64,000 nucleotides of DNA from Nectonema munidae (Eukaryota > Nematomorpha > Nectonematoida > Nectonematidae), in NCBI GenBank assembly GCA_030549495.1, contig JAUIRK010000136.1, forward strand, positions 186,001-250,000, read 5' to 3'. A program made the translations under genes and the position numbers. Of this stretch, positions 25,701 through 40,700 are shown in pieces. A model generated the notes under the pieces. It was not told the origin of the DNA. It saw nothing but the letters and a program-made list of their open reading frames with translations, and searched no databases. The stretch's first letter is position 1, and each line of letters begins with the position of its first letter.

Positions 25701-28700
25701 AGCATTTTGAATTATGGCTACCGGTGCAGCCAGTTAAACAAATTTTATGCTAGCTGGTCAAATAGTAAATGGAAGATAAGCATTCTTCAAACTTTCTCCT
25801 GTGAATATTTTTTTATTGGCAAAAAGAACGATTTTAAAAATAAATCATTTGCATCTTTCTATTTTTATTTTCTGTCGAAAAATTTCAATTTATCTAGTTT
25901 AATTTAATTCACTGAAGAAGATAATAACTCAAATTTTACATATTTAAAGCTGTAATGTATTTTAATATAACAAAATCCAATAAATCTTTTTATTCTTGCT
26001 TACTTCTAGGAAATAAGTTTGTATTCGTTGTTAATGGGGAAGAAGTTTATGCAAAAGGCTCTAATTGGATTCCAGCAGACAGCTTTACGACAAGAGTGAC
26101 ACGTGATAAAATTTATGATCTTTTGCTCTCCGCTAAAATTTCCAACATGAACATGCTTAGGATATGGGGTGGAGGTAGGTTGATGCGCCTTGTCTTTTTA
26201 ACCTTGAAAACATTTTTTTTTCATATAGGAATATACGAGAGCGACTACTTCTACTCTTTGGCCGATGAACTGGGCATTATGATTTGGCAAGATTCCATGT
26301 TTGCTTCTGCACTTTATCCTTCTGATCCCGACTTTATTCAATCTGTCAAAGAAGAAACAATTAATCAAGTACATATGTGTATATTAAATACGTGACAAAC
26401 TCTATATGAGATAATCACATTCTTCAAGGGGCTTAAAACGCCATTTGTGCTTTAAACCAAAACAAAAAAAAATCGTTTTTTCCTTTTTTCATAAGTAGCT
26501 ATCAAAAAGTGTTCATTTTTTATCTTTCTCCATTAAAAATATATAATGAATTGAACAATGTATAAGTAGGATTGCATTTAAGATATATTTAAAGTTTTCA
26601 ATTCTAAAACTAACTTTTCAATAAGTTAACTTACTAAATAAATAACTCTCTAACTAACATTTTTATGATATCATGCTTTTGTTTGTGATTTTACTCTTTT
26701 TCTTTTTTTTTATTAACTCTTTTGCATTTTTTCTCTATAGGGGTATTGTCGGTTTAAAATTTATATACCATTTTAACTTGAATACGTCTTTTTTACTTTG
26801 AATAAATCGTTTATTTTTTCATTTTTAGGTTTGAGAATACAGTTAAATTATCTAATTTTTTGAATAACATCTTTGGCTATGTGAATATTAAAATATTACA
26901 TATAAAAACGAACAATATTGAAACGAGTACTTTTTTTGTAATTTAATAATATAACAATTTAATTTTTCATTTTGATAATACTTGATTATTATCGGTAAAT
27001 TATTCGACAGACAAATTCATAAGTTGGTAATTTCCTCGATGGATTTAACTCGTTTTTTATTTTTGGTTTTTTAAATTAAATAAATATTTTGTGTATATGG
27101 AAAAAAATAACTAGTAATTAGTAAAAAAAATAGTAAAGTTATTTTTTACTATAGATATAAAGCTACCATTACTATCTAAAAATTATGGGTAGTAATAACA
27201 CTATTTGATAAGTAGATAGATATTTGTTATTTTAATGAAATTATTTTATTTATATGGCGTTAATAGGTTACATTATTTCCTATTTTACATGGTCGTATAG
27301 ATATTTTTAATTTAAAATTAAAAAAATTATATATAACTTATTTTTTCAATGATAACTAGAAAAATAGATTTTTCTTTAAATGTTTTGTAATTTTTGTTCA
27401 TTTATTCAAAATTTTGTATCCGATAATTCTCTTTAATTGATCACTCCTGTTTCGGCACTTATTCACCTTAATTAAAATTTTTAATCTTGTCAAAATTTTT
27501 GCTAATCATATAATTTTTACTTTTATTTACTAATAAAAATTTTTTTTAGAATATCACTTTTCGATAATTAGTAAACCTATCGAAATTATTATACCTTAAC
27601 TAGTAAGTTTAATCTATTAATAAAATAACTCACTGAATAGTATTTATAATTGGTTTTAATATAATTACCTGTATCATAGTGAATTTACTATACTAGTTTA
27701 AAAAGTTGAGATTACCAGCTTAAATAAATGATTTTACAAATCTATTTTTTCTCATTTTTGAATAAATTCTAGTTTATGTGGGTATAAAATAAAGTATAAC
27801 AACAATTTACAATATTTATTTAAATAAAAAAAACTGAAAATATTAAAAAACAAGTTTAACTTTCATAAAAAAATAAATTTGAAAAGTTTGTTTATATATG
27901 GTATAAATTATAGTGATAATATCATAAAATGATAAACATTATTTTTCCATAAATTTACTCTCCATGAATATGTGGGTGGATGAATTTACTATCAAAGAAT
28001 TTAGCGTTCATAGTTTTACCCCCATGAGTAGCCCTCACCAGTCACCACTCTTATCAACATAAACATTTAATTTTAACCTTTTCAAATTATAAAAGAGTAC
28101 TTGTTTCAATAGCGTTTTTTCCTCTTTCATTATTTTACTTTTCCGATAGTTAAAGCCTTATTAAAAAATAGTTAATTTAATTTTAATCTCGGATCTAAAA
28201 AAATAAAAGATTTAATGAAAGTAAAAACACATAGTAGTGAAAAAAAGGCACTTATAGTAAAAATCGTATATGACATGTATGTGACTTTCATTATTTTTAA
28301 CATCTTACTATATCGAAGTTTTGCAAATTGAATAATTAATTTATTTACAAGTTATTTGAAACATCAAAATCCAATATTATCCATGTTCAGAAGAGAGTTA
28401 CACACTTTGTTTCAGATGGTAGAAATGCAATTTTGATACTTTGTTGGTGTCATTTTATTTTTTGCGTCAAATATTATATCTTGCAAGGTTTTGGCTCTTT
28501 TTTCAGTAGTAGACAAGTCATAACGTTTTCCACTAAAATTTCTTGGTGTTTCAAATCTTCAAAAAAGACTATTTTTTCAGTGCATCAAACTTAAGACTTT
28601 AGAGAGTTGATATAAGAATTTTATAGAAACTTTTTTATATGTCGATTGCTACTTTTATTCACAAGTTTCTTGAAACACGATGACCACTTAAAAAATGCGT

Positions 28701-31700
28701 TGCCCCTAATTCTAGAATGATCCTTTTTTGAGTATGAAATTCTCATTTTAGGCAATAGAAATTTTTGGCAAAATCCTAAAAAGAAAACCCTATTTTATTG
28801 GGGTTTTCTTCGTGAATTGTGTAAAATTGCCAAACTTGTTGAATAGCTGCCACAGTTATAATACCTTGATAATTAAGATCCCCTCTTAGTGTTTCCTCTA
28901 AGTATAATACCCAGGTAAAATCGAACTACAATAGCTCTTACATGAACTTATCATGCCATGATAGATTTGTAACTCAAACCGAGTTCCCAAATTGCCAGCA
29001 TTTTGCAGAGTTTTTTCATATAGTCTTCTACAAAAGCATCCTTTAGCATCGGGTGATGGAAGAAGATATACGAATACTAGTGACTATTTTATAATTTAGT
29101 TGCCATATTTTTTGTACCAGGTTAAAAGATTGCAACATCACCCCAGTGTAGTCATATGGTGTGGAAACAATGAGGATTCTAGTGTGCTTCAATCCAGACT
29201 CAACAACCAGACGTATGATGCGTATAAAAAGCTATCCCAAGCCATTTATTCAGGCGTGAAGGACGTTGATGCGCAACTTCCTTTTGTATTTTCATCTCCA
29301 TCAACAGCGAAAGAAACTTATTCACAACCATTTTTCCGTGATGCTCAAAACAAAGATTCTGGAGATAGTATGCAACTTTGTTTCCTCTTGCGTGTTTCGA
29401 TTTATTTTGTGAACGCTAGGTTCGTTACCACCTTCCATTATTACAAGTAGTCTTCGTTTTTAACTTAAAAATGGGAAAATTGATTTGGAATAGAAATTTT
29501 TAAAGTAGAGATAATAAATTTTTGTAAAATATAAGAAAAGTTTTTCTCACAATTATCTATCAAATTTATTGAAATTTATATTTTCTTACATTTCATGTTA
29601 TTTTGTTTTTTTTCTAACAAAAAATTACAATTTATTGAATTTAACATAATTTAATACCTTTTTCACAATCATTACTTTCGCTGTAAAATTTTTCTAAATT
29701 TTTTGTATTATAACACGTGATAGAGCTTTGTTTTTTACAACTTAGAGTAATTCAGAAAATTGTTTTTAAACAAAAATACTTTTATAGTAATCTTACATTC
29801 AAAAAAACTATTTTTAAGTTTTAATTTCTTGTTAAAATATAATATAGAAAATATTTCTTATTAAATTTGAAGGTTTAAATTTCTATACAAAATTATATCG
29901 AATTATATCCATTAATTTCTGTGTGTTTAAGGTTATTAAGTCGATGCTAGAGGTAGAAATTAGTGTTTTTAGATATTTTGTTATCATCAAGAACTTAATG
30001 TCATTTTGAAACATATATTTTGAGAGTCTTTTTGTGGCTCCTACAATTTAATTATAAGAGCAAGAATTTTATTCCTTTGAACTTAGTTGTGAATTTATTG
30101 CATGCAACTTTTGAGAATGTTTCAATTTTTCAAAATGAGCCCTGGCCTTATTTTCAGAAAACTCTAGTAGGCAATTTCTTCTTCTTTGACTACACCTTGT
30201 CGCCAAATTTGAGCACGGGGGCTACGATCCGCTGTCTCCACTTCTCTCGATTTTTGCTCGCTCAGTTCAAGATTATTGAGTCATTTATTCATCATCTTTC
30301 CATCTTTTGCGTTGTTTTCCTCTAATTCTCGTTTCACCACTTTCTTGTCCAGCACTTGACATACAACATCATATTCTTTCTTTCTTAAAACTTTCCCGTA
30401 CCGCCTGACTTTGCTAAGCTCTAACACGATTGTCGTAACTACCGTTTTTCTTCTCTCTTCTTTATTTCTTATTCTGTCCGTCAGTATTACTCCCATCATC
30501 TTTCTAAGCACCTTTATCTCGGTAATGGTTAACCTCCTTTCCTCTTTCTTCCTCGAGCTGCAGCATTCGTATCCATATGTCAATACTGGTAGAAAGATTT
30601 TTGTCTATATCTTCGCTTTGAGTTTCATTGGCATTCTTCTGTCACGGATAACCATTTTCACCTCGTTCTACTTCAACCAGCTAGCATTTACTCTGGCTTG
30701 AACAAAGTATTTAAAACTTTTTGCCTGTTTAAGTTTTCTCCATGTCTATCTTCTATGATTACCTCATATTCTTCTTTTTGTTACAAACCATAAATTCTGC
30801 TTTTTTGGCATTTATCTTTAGTCTAAATTTCTCAAAACTTTCTTTCCACTTTACCATTCTCTCTTTAAGTTGTTCCTTGTTATCTGTTAATATAACTAAG
30901 TCATCTGCAAATAGGAGTTTCCAAAGATCTTCTTTTTTTTAGATGTTTGGACAATTCATCAGCAACCAACGCAAACAATAATGAGAGCAATGCCGATCCA
31001 TGATGTAGAGTCCTGTTCTTACTTCTAATTCTCTTGAAATCTATTTTGCCGTTTTAATAGCTGTTTTTGAGTCTTTGTAGATTTCTTTAACCAACCTAAC
31101 CAATTTTTGAAGGCAATTTTTAATGCTCTAAATATAGGATGGCACTTTGTCACCAATTAGGGCAGGGGCGCCCAAACTTTTTATTCAATGATTCACTTTT
31201 TATTTTTGATCCTAAGATCGACCTTCTAAATTTAATTTTTCTAAAATCATCATAAAACACTTATTTTAAACTGAAGCCTTTAAAGCTACATTTTATTATT
31301 TATTACTAATGGAATCTGTAATAACTTCCTGTTTACCAGAGATCTTTGAGAATCTTGTAATCTACAATTCCCAAAAGAAAAGATTTTCTCCCAGGTTTGA
31401 AGAAGATATGATTACCCCTTTGTTTAAGCTGTTGAACTCCTCCAAACAAGTTATCGATTACAAAATCTATGAGTTTTATGACCTTTAGAGCAGTGATTAC
31501 TTCAGTTTTATTCTTTTTTTCTTAAATGTTTAACGTGTTATTGTAGTTTATTCTAAATATTCAATGTACAACAACAACTTTTCTTATGTACTTTAGGGGG
31601 CAGTAAATTTCTGCTATAAGCTGCATTTTCAGGCATTTTTTCTCATGCAGATTCAAAACTCTATGCTAAATTTCAGGCTGATTAGCAGACTTTTAGCCTT

Positions 31701-34700
31701 CAGCATTTTCACTTGAAATATTAATAGTTATCAAACAATTAAAATTTTCTTATGTTTTTGTTACAGTTGTTGAGTTGTCTCAAGTTGCTGTATTGACATG
31801 AGTTGCCATGCAGCATGCATTATTTGGTTCTCCAAGTGTTTTTCCTTTTGCGATATTTCGCAAAATGATGCCCCAGTTTCGCACAAAATGGGATTTTACT
31901 ATTAACTTGAAATAATTAAATATTATGTACATGATTTAAAAAAATATAACTTACATAATCTATGTATAATTGCTTTTATTCTAAAAAGCATTAAGTTATA
32001 TAAAGTAGTTTAGCGTAAAGCAAATAATTTCTAAAGAATCGATCGCGATGCGGCCGCGGCAGTCTAAAGAGACATAAAACGAGCTGAATTTTTGCAAAAG
32101 ACATTTTTTGAGAATACAAACAACGCCTGAAAAGTGCATTTTGAAATCCTTATTTTTTTAGTTTCTTAGTTTTGAGTTAAATCGCTTAATAATACTTAGT
32201 CTTAGTAAAATATATAAGACCCTAAAATTTTTTTAAAAACATATATGCGCTCAGACGTATTATCGTTGCTTGCTGTTTAGATAACATCACTTCGCTATCT
32301 CTGTATACTATATCTACTTAAATTTTCTCACGCTTATAAATTATTATATGCATATGGTTAAGTAATTTGCATCAATGTACCCATGCTTCCCATTTTCTTG
32401 AAAGTGGTTGATCCGTTGAAGACCAGGGTGCTTATATTTTCATATGAACAAAATTACTCTTTCTTTATCAATTGAATTTTTTTATCCATATGGTACTTCT
32501 CAGCGCCATTTTATCTATTAGTATATAAAGTATATGTAATGTAATATTGAAAGTATACAAAACATAAGTAGTTTTGTCAGATTAATATTAGTGTTTTGAC
32601 AAGATCATGGGAGACAATAAAACTCTATAAATGCTATATAACATATGTAATATAACATACCGAGTATACAAAACTGGGGTTTTCTCCAGAACACTCTTAT
32701 GTACAAAAATTAATGAAATTTAAAAATTCCAAATTTTAGTCTAAATTTTTCAATAGAATCTTGAGCACCCTTGAATATGGCAGATACGTTTATAATAAAG
32801 ATATTAAAACCAGAATATAAAATTTTATATTAAAAATATTTTCACAACCGTTTAATTTTTTTGTCTTTCTCTTAATTTTATTGGAAACATAAATTTTTAA
32901 GTCCACTTTTATCAATACTATCAAAATCCTTGGTATGGGAAGATTTATCCTGAAGCTAGATTTGTTTCTGAGTTTGGCTATCAATCATGGCCATCTTATG
33001 ATTCTTTATCGCATTTTGCTTCTTCTGAAGATTTAGTTATGAATTCTAAATTCTTTCATGATCGGTAATACTTTTTTCAATTTGTATATTTTTTATAAGT
33101 ATTTTTATTTAGAAATTTAGATTCTTCATCAAATTATAAAATTATATTCCAATGTTTGTCTTCATAGTTAAGGTTATCACTAGCTTCATTTTAGGATAGA
33201 AATCAATCTTTTTTTTAATTTTTATTAACCTTCAAAGATTGATACGATTCAATTGATACAAAACAGGAAAATATTTCTAATAGCAATTTTGATTTTAAAT
33301 AGTCAGTTGCGGTTGTGTAAACATTAAAGCACTTTCATTCGCTAGGTTTTATGCCGGCATTAAACTTTTATCATATATTAACCCCAGTTTTTGTGTATTA
33401 ATTTTAATCATTTTTATTTGTAATTGATCAATAGTTGGGAAACTTAAGGATCGAAACCTTTATATTTAACCATTGGACAGAGGGTACACATCAAGCAATC
33501 ATTGAAGCTTTATATTTAAGATATTTTTTTGACTCAAACAGTAAAAAGAATTTTATTCTCTAAATTCACGTTATGTCAAAGTTTCTGGCACATGGATAAA
33601 TATTTTGACTTACCTTAAGTTCAGGTTATTAGTTTTAAACTAGTGTATTATGTAATTTGTAAAATCAATCAAAAATCTTTTGATTTTGCTTTTATGTTAG
33701 AAATTATTAAAAAAAAATTATCAACTTTATAATACTTATATTTTACATATATTGATAAAAGTAGGATGAAGTTGAACGGCTGTCATACTATAATTGAAAA
33801 ATATTAAGGAAGAATATAGTGAGATAGTATGACAAATCTATATTAAAAAGAACATTTCGACTCTAAGAGTCGTTTTCAACACAAGTCAATAGAAAGCAGA
33901 GAGAAGGCTTTCTTGAGGTGACGATGTGGAGAAAGGATTTTCTTACTCTATCTCTGCTTCATATATTAATAAACTTTTTAGAAAATAATTTTCCCAAAAA
34001 TAATGTTGAATTATATTTTTAAATAAAATTTTAGCCAGCAAACAAAAAATTTCAAAAATGTGACATTTTAGCTTTGGGACTGGACGCCTGACAATTGACT
34101 CATTTGCACCGTAGCTCGGACTTTACTTTCACATTGCTCATGTTAAGGGGAAGTAGTATTTCTAACTCAAGTATGGCGTAATGCAGGGGCCTCAGATATT
34201 CGACCCGCGGGCAGCATTTGGATCATAAAGACTCAATCTTTTAAAACTAGAGTTTTCCATTTTACACCCCTTATTGGAAACAATGCATCAGAATTACCAT
34301 TAGATTTTCAGCAGGATATTATGTAATGTGATTCTCTGATGAAAATCAACTTATTTATAACATAATTAATTGTTTTTTTATCAATATCTTATTTCTAGTT
34401 ATCCAAAGAATTCTTCATTGTCTTTAAAAATTCTATGTATGTTTGGCAAGCAAATTTTTTGAGTAAGGAACATTATTAACTCAAAGAAAAGAACAAGAGT
34501 AACAATTGACATTTAATTCATATTTTGACGGTTTCTGCAGCTACAAATTTAACTCCTGATTTTGAAAAAATTATAAGAAGAGATGTCAAGTTTCTGGAAA
34601 ATCGGAAAAAAAATTAGGAATAAAAACTTTATTCAAACCTTTTTAAAGCTTTAAAATTAATATTTTAACGACCATTATGAAATCCTAAACTGCTTCTAGA

Positions 34701-37700
34701 TCCAAGTTCATTCTTTCGTTGGTAATAAAATTTGATCCTCAATTGTAATTTTGATTAACTTACTATTACTGAAATATATTTTCAGCAAGCTACATTGATC
34801 ATTTTTGATATTACAGTTAAAATAATAATTATGAGATCTTTCAGAGCCTAGTACATTAGTTTTGTTTCAATCATTTTCTAGAACAATTTTTTTTACATAT
34901 GAAGGTAGAAAACAAGTAGGCCAAGTTTTTTTTGGCGTAAATGTAAAATTATTTCTGGGCAAAATTTGTTATTAAACCCAAAATTCACATTTTAATGAAC
35001 AAGTCCTATTTCATCAAGTATTAGAAAAAAGAAATTGCTTGAATCCTGTATTAAATTTGTGTGGGAAGATATAAGACCTTTTAAAATAGTTGTTTGGGGA
35101 TAAGATCCTAAAACTATTCAAAAGAACTGGCGAGATTCTCAAAAATTGCTTGCAATATTTTCTGCATAATGGCAAGTATAGTTCGCCAATTGAAAGGAAC
35201 TTAAGTTTGCCGGCCACATTCTTTCATCAAGGAGAACTAGCATGGAAGCGTGAAAAATTGATGATATTTCATTTCTCTATAGTAATTTAAAAAACAGAGT
35301 TGTCTTCAATTTGTTTCTCAACTCAGTTCAGCGCAGCACAGCGCTAGATGCAAATTTGCCGTGCACTGCAGTTAAATTAATTGCACAAAAAAGTTGCAAT
35401 CTCATTTATTGAAAAATATTTAAAAAAAGTCATTAAAAAAACATTGGAACAAATGAAAATTATGCAAGCGTTTTTGATTTTGCGCATGCAAAATATTAGC
35501 GCGGTGCAGCTGCAGTTTCATCGTTGCAGTACCAAAAATTAATGCTATTATTTTCTAAAAAAAGTGTTTTCTGCCCCCAAAGTTTTTTATCATATCTGCA
35601 AGGTATTATATCCAAATTTTTTATAACCTTGATATTAACACTTCATTATTGTAGTAAAAATAGAAAATGGCGTGTATTTATACGGGTAAAAAATTCGGAA
35701 ACTATGCGTTTATATTGTTTTTAAAACTTATACTCTTTGAGGAGGATACTTTTGAAGGCTAATAGTTGATGATTCCTTCTCTATAATTTGAATTTTATAC
35801 ATGCAATCCAGTTGATTTTAAATTTTTTGAGCACCAATGTCCCATTGATATACAAATGGTTAAAAAAAAGAATGAGTGAAGACAAAATGGTATAAAATTT
35901 AAACGTATTAAAAATAGAAAAAGGATTTTGGAATTTGTTCCATTATCGCTAGTTTTTTCCACATGCAACCGTTACACAATCTCTGTTATACGGTATTCTT
36001 CATTTTAGAAATCATCAAGCTTTTGGAAATCAAAATATCTTAAATATCATCGGTCAATTGTTCAAATTTCCACTGAATAAAAATCCCCACATACATTTCT
36101 TTAACTTCATTTATCTCTCACAAGTAAAATTTTGCACTACACCTGAATGTAAAAACCTATCTAAATGTTCGCCTCTCATTAGATTTCTCAAGCTGTCGCG
36201 ATAAAAACGGAAGTTGAGGAGTATAGGAAACAATACAATTTGCTTCCAAATGGAAAAGGATACAATAGAGGAGCTCTTTACTGGCAACTGAACAGTGTCT
36301 GGCCTGCCCCATCCTGGTCATCAATTGGTAATATTTCACTTCTCTACCTAACTTCCTGTGTAAATGATTTATTTAAAATCTAATCTATTTATCTATAACC
36401 ACAATTACCAACAAGCGATTCGCGAACTGTTAGGGTAACACAGATAAAAATAAATAAATTTCATTTACTTGTTCATAAACACGCTAATTAGTTAGTTTTA
36501 AGTAGATCATGATTGATTAATCTACGATATTAGTTTTCGATAACATTGTTTAAGATTTCAATATGTCGTTTAATTCAATTTTTAACCACTCTATTATAAA
36601 AAGCCTAAACGGTAAATATATTTTATTCTGAAAAAACTGCAAAAGTTATGAAAAAATATTTCAAAGTAAACAAATTTATTTATAAAAAATGTCAAAAGTC
36701 CTTAATGTTTAACATTATTTTAACTTTTAGCTATACTTTGAGTGTCGCATTAATTTGACTGAAGTAAACGTAATTTTTGATTATTCCATTCTGCAGAACG
36801 AGTATTATATCACAGTGTGCGAAAAAGGGACAGAATATGATGAAAAAATCTTTTTATTTCATTCTGCTTCACTTGCCGTCGTTTTAATAAGTGTCGAAGT
36901 CGGAAGCTCAATATTTTGCGTTTTTAAAACAAAGTATACAAATTTGGTTTTCGTTTAACATTTGAGGGATTATTCAAGATCGGTTCAATCAATTAAGTCT
37001 GAAAACTAAATTAGAGTAATCAATACTTTGTTTTATTTTGCGATTAAAATAAAAAACTATTTTGACATATATGACTTCAATCAATAATGAGATATTGAAA
37101 TTATTTTATTATCTAACAAATAAATTGAACATAAAAATTCATAGTATTTGCCAAGCGATCGCTGATTTACGCCTTTTAGTCAAGAAGAATATAAAAAAAA
37201 CTTGTCCTTGTTACCGGATCCACAGAGTAAGGCGTTCCTCACACACACAAATTTGTAGGAGTTTTTATTTGAACTACGCTGCATTTCGTGACCGGATGCC
37301 CTTCCTGAAGTAAACCGGATACCATCAGATTAAACAACAAGAAAAAAAATTTTAATCAAATTAAAAAAATAATTTCTGATCCTACAGTATGAATTGGATC
37401 CAAAAAATTTAGTCAAGGCTTCAAGGCAAACAAGTCCCAAAACTTTTAAAATTTAAATATAGGTGTGTCAAGTAACACTTGACTAATTTGACAAAGGTAT
37501 ATGCATTGCTTTATTCGAGAAAATTTGCGATCCAATTTTATCGAACTATGAACTTGAAATCTCGAAAGAGGTTTTACCAAATTTTATTAAGTTTGTCCTT
37601 TAAGCCATTTTTTTCTGAAATCAAAAATTACTAACATATAACTAATTTTGATAATGGATTTTTGTTCATATGTTAGAGTGGTCTGGAGGTTGGAAACTTC

Positions 37701-40700
37701 TTCAATATTATGCTAAAGACTTTTTTGCGCCCACAATCCTAACGATGAGCACAAATAATCACACAATGCAATTCCACTTGATTAGTGATGTTAAGCTGAG
37801 TTCTCCAAAGCCCATTTTCCTCGAGATTCTCGCATTCAGAACGAATAGCTTTGGCGCTGTTTTTGAGAAAGAAGTCTTACTTTCAATGGTAACAAACCTT
37901 GCAATTTTTACTTCCTATTTTTAAAGCCTATAACAAGGCTACCAGATATCCTAGTTGTACCCAAACTAAATGAATCCTTGATCATATAAAAGAATCAAGA
38001 TATTTCATTCACACATTATATGACACATTATGCATTATACGGCTGGAACCGTTATAACCCAAACCGGCATAACACGATATCGTTTATAACGCGGTATACT
38101 CTTGGTTCCTTTTTTTCATGCCTTGTGCAGAGGATAATATGAGAAGCTTGTTACGTTTTATATATTATTTACAAAATTGAGACTTTTAACTTTTTACATA
38201 ATGCCAAAATGAAAAGCTCATAGTGTTTACTACAAGTCATGGTTCGAATTTTTTGATGGCAAATTTTTTTAATAATAAATAGAATTACGGGCTAGCTCTA
38301 GACCTGGATGTGCCCTCTGCTTCAAACTCTAATTTATTGAACTGATTGACAGTGGTTCAGCACAAGGTAAGATCATGGGTGATAAATATTCCAGAATCTA
38401 CTCTATATGGTTAGCTGAAAGACTAGACTAAGCTCGTGTCCGTGAAGTTAGGACACGTTCAGCTGTTGACCGACAACTAAACAAAACTATATACAACTGG
38501 TTAGTGCAAAAACGAGTGCTGGGACAACACTTCAAGATTCCACATTTGTGCTAAAGCACAAAAACTTAAATCAATACTAGTTATTCTATCTGTAATCGAC
38601 AATCTTCTGAATCTACCCATTCTGTTTCTGTCAACAAAGGTTGGTTTTAACGTTTCCTGAAATACGACAGTATCGTACACACAAAGCATCTTTACTAGTC
38701 GAAATCTTCAGACCGCACCACAACTACAAATTTTGTGTCAAGACTTCAAACTTTCATGGCCAAGCATGACTTGTGACCAGACTTGTTGCTGACGGCAATA
38801 TCACACCGCTATCTACCAGCAATCCCACTAGCATCTTAATTCAGCCATGTGAGCAGGTAAACATCTCGCACTTCTAAAATGGGTACGCAAAGCAGCTTGA
38901 ACTTTAGCCGCTTGGCCCTGAACTTTAGCTTTTTTCCTTCTTCAATCAAGTCACATTAAAAGATTTAATATCACTGGATAGTAACATTGATCTTCCTTCT
39001 CTGAAGTGAGACGCTACTAGGCTTGTCTAGGCGTCTATATTAGCGTACATGCAAACTTTTTGCCATATACATTAGTAGATATAAAAAAGAAAAATTCCCG
39101 CCATTTTTAGGAAACAAGTCATTTGTATATGCAGCACTTTTGGAATAGACGTCATTGATACCACTTTTTAGTCTGACAGGTCAAAAAAGAAGTGAGATGC
39201 CATCATTATTTCTTAAAGTATTAAAGTGCGACAATAAATTTCGCAAGTAAAACTGCTAAATGTCATGTTCAAATGATGTTTCAAAAAATTAAACTTAATT
39301 TAAAATAATTGCATGATTGGATTGTTTGTTTTACGTTGAAAATGGTGTTAATTTGTCTATCTTTCAAATAATAATCATTATTAATAAAATAGAAAGTAGA
39401 CTAGAAGAACTATTTTGTAAACTTGAAATACTTTATTAGGTAACTTTTTTACCCACTAACAAACAATTTTTTGCCGCATTTATTAAATTTACTTCCATTT
39501 GAGAATCTCTGACCTAGATCTATAACACGTATCACTTATAAACCTCCGATTTTAATGACCGCATCATAACGGTTCTTTTCACTGTATAATGAGTATAAAA
39601 ATAAGCACACATTTTGTTAATTCAGCGTTTTTTTTGGCTTTTTCAGGCTCTTTTTGACGCGAGGCACACTCAAAAAAAAATGTTGGCTTCAAGCGAAATT
39701 CAGTTTTTTACTAATTCACTATCATTTTTATTATAATAAAAAAAACTTTATAATTATAAAGCATTCAGTCAGGTATCGCTAAAAGTAAAGAGAATTTAAT
39801 CATAGATGCCTAATATTTTCATATAAAACGTGAACATTTATCGTAAAATAGGTTAAATATGTTTTAAGACGTGTATTTTGAATAACGAATGTAAAGAGAA
39901 GTCCACTGGTGGCAGTAGACTTTAATCGTTCCTTGCTTTATATTACTCTGATTCAAAAGATGCAAAAATGCACAATGCATGAAAAGAGACCGCTAGCAGC
40001 ATTTGACACTACTGAGGGTCATATGTGGCGCGACGTTCGCAATTTGGGCAACACTGTTTTAAATTATAACCTTAAATTCGTTCCAAACGCTGTTTTAATT
40101 AAAGTGGACCTTATTTTTCAAATGACAAAGCGGCTCCCGGTCAGAATCCCCAATGGCAACACTGTCAGGAGTAAAATTTGATGTATAGAATCAAATGTAC
40201 TGCACAATAGTATATTCCAAATTCTTCAAGGAAAAAGATTTCATTGGATCAAAAGTGGTCTATGAAATGAAGAAAAGCGAGATGAAGGATTACGAGGATT
40301 CCGCTCCGCACATCTCCCACTTTGTTATTGCAAACTTACTTCACAAGAGCGAAGAAGGTGGTTCAGCGCAATACGACATTTCTCCATATAATTACTTTTT
40401 ATTCGATGTTCCCAAAAATATGCTTTTATATGATCCTAACTTAGAGGTAATTTTGACAAGTTTTTTTGAAATACGAAATACATTATGTATATTTCTGGTC
40501 TAGGTATCGGAAGTTATTGAAAATTCTGAAGATTTCACAATCATTGTTCATGCAAGTGCTCCAGCGTTCTTTGTTAAATTGTATTTAAAGAATGTTGAGG
40601 GAAGATTTTCAGAAAATGGCTTTATAATGTACCGAGAATTTAAGAATGTTTCATTTTATCCAAAGAAATCGAAATCTATTGGTAAAGGAGATATCGTTAC

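Noticed and set aside
37198-37322. Gene fragment in GC-richer DNA
   Set aside because: The phrase GGATGCCCTTCCTG is typical of dispersed animal repeats and the frame shows no domain.
39909-40181. 90-residue frame in MANBA intron 14
   Set aside because: GC-richer repeat-like DNA with a direct repeat GGCAACACTGT, but no recognised domain; probably an unresolved repeat fragment.
40189-40210. Acceptor AG at 40209-40210 for exon 15
   Set aside because: Its polypyrimidine context is no better and it places the exon out of frame with exon 14.
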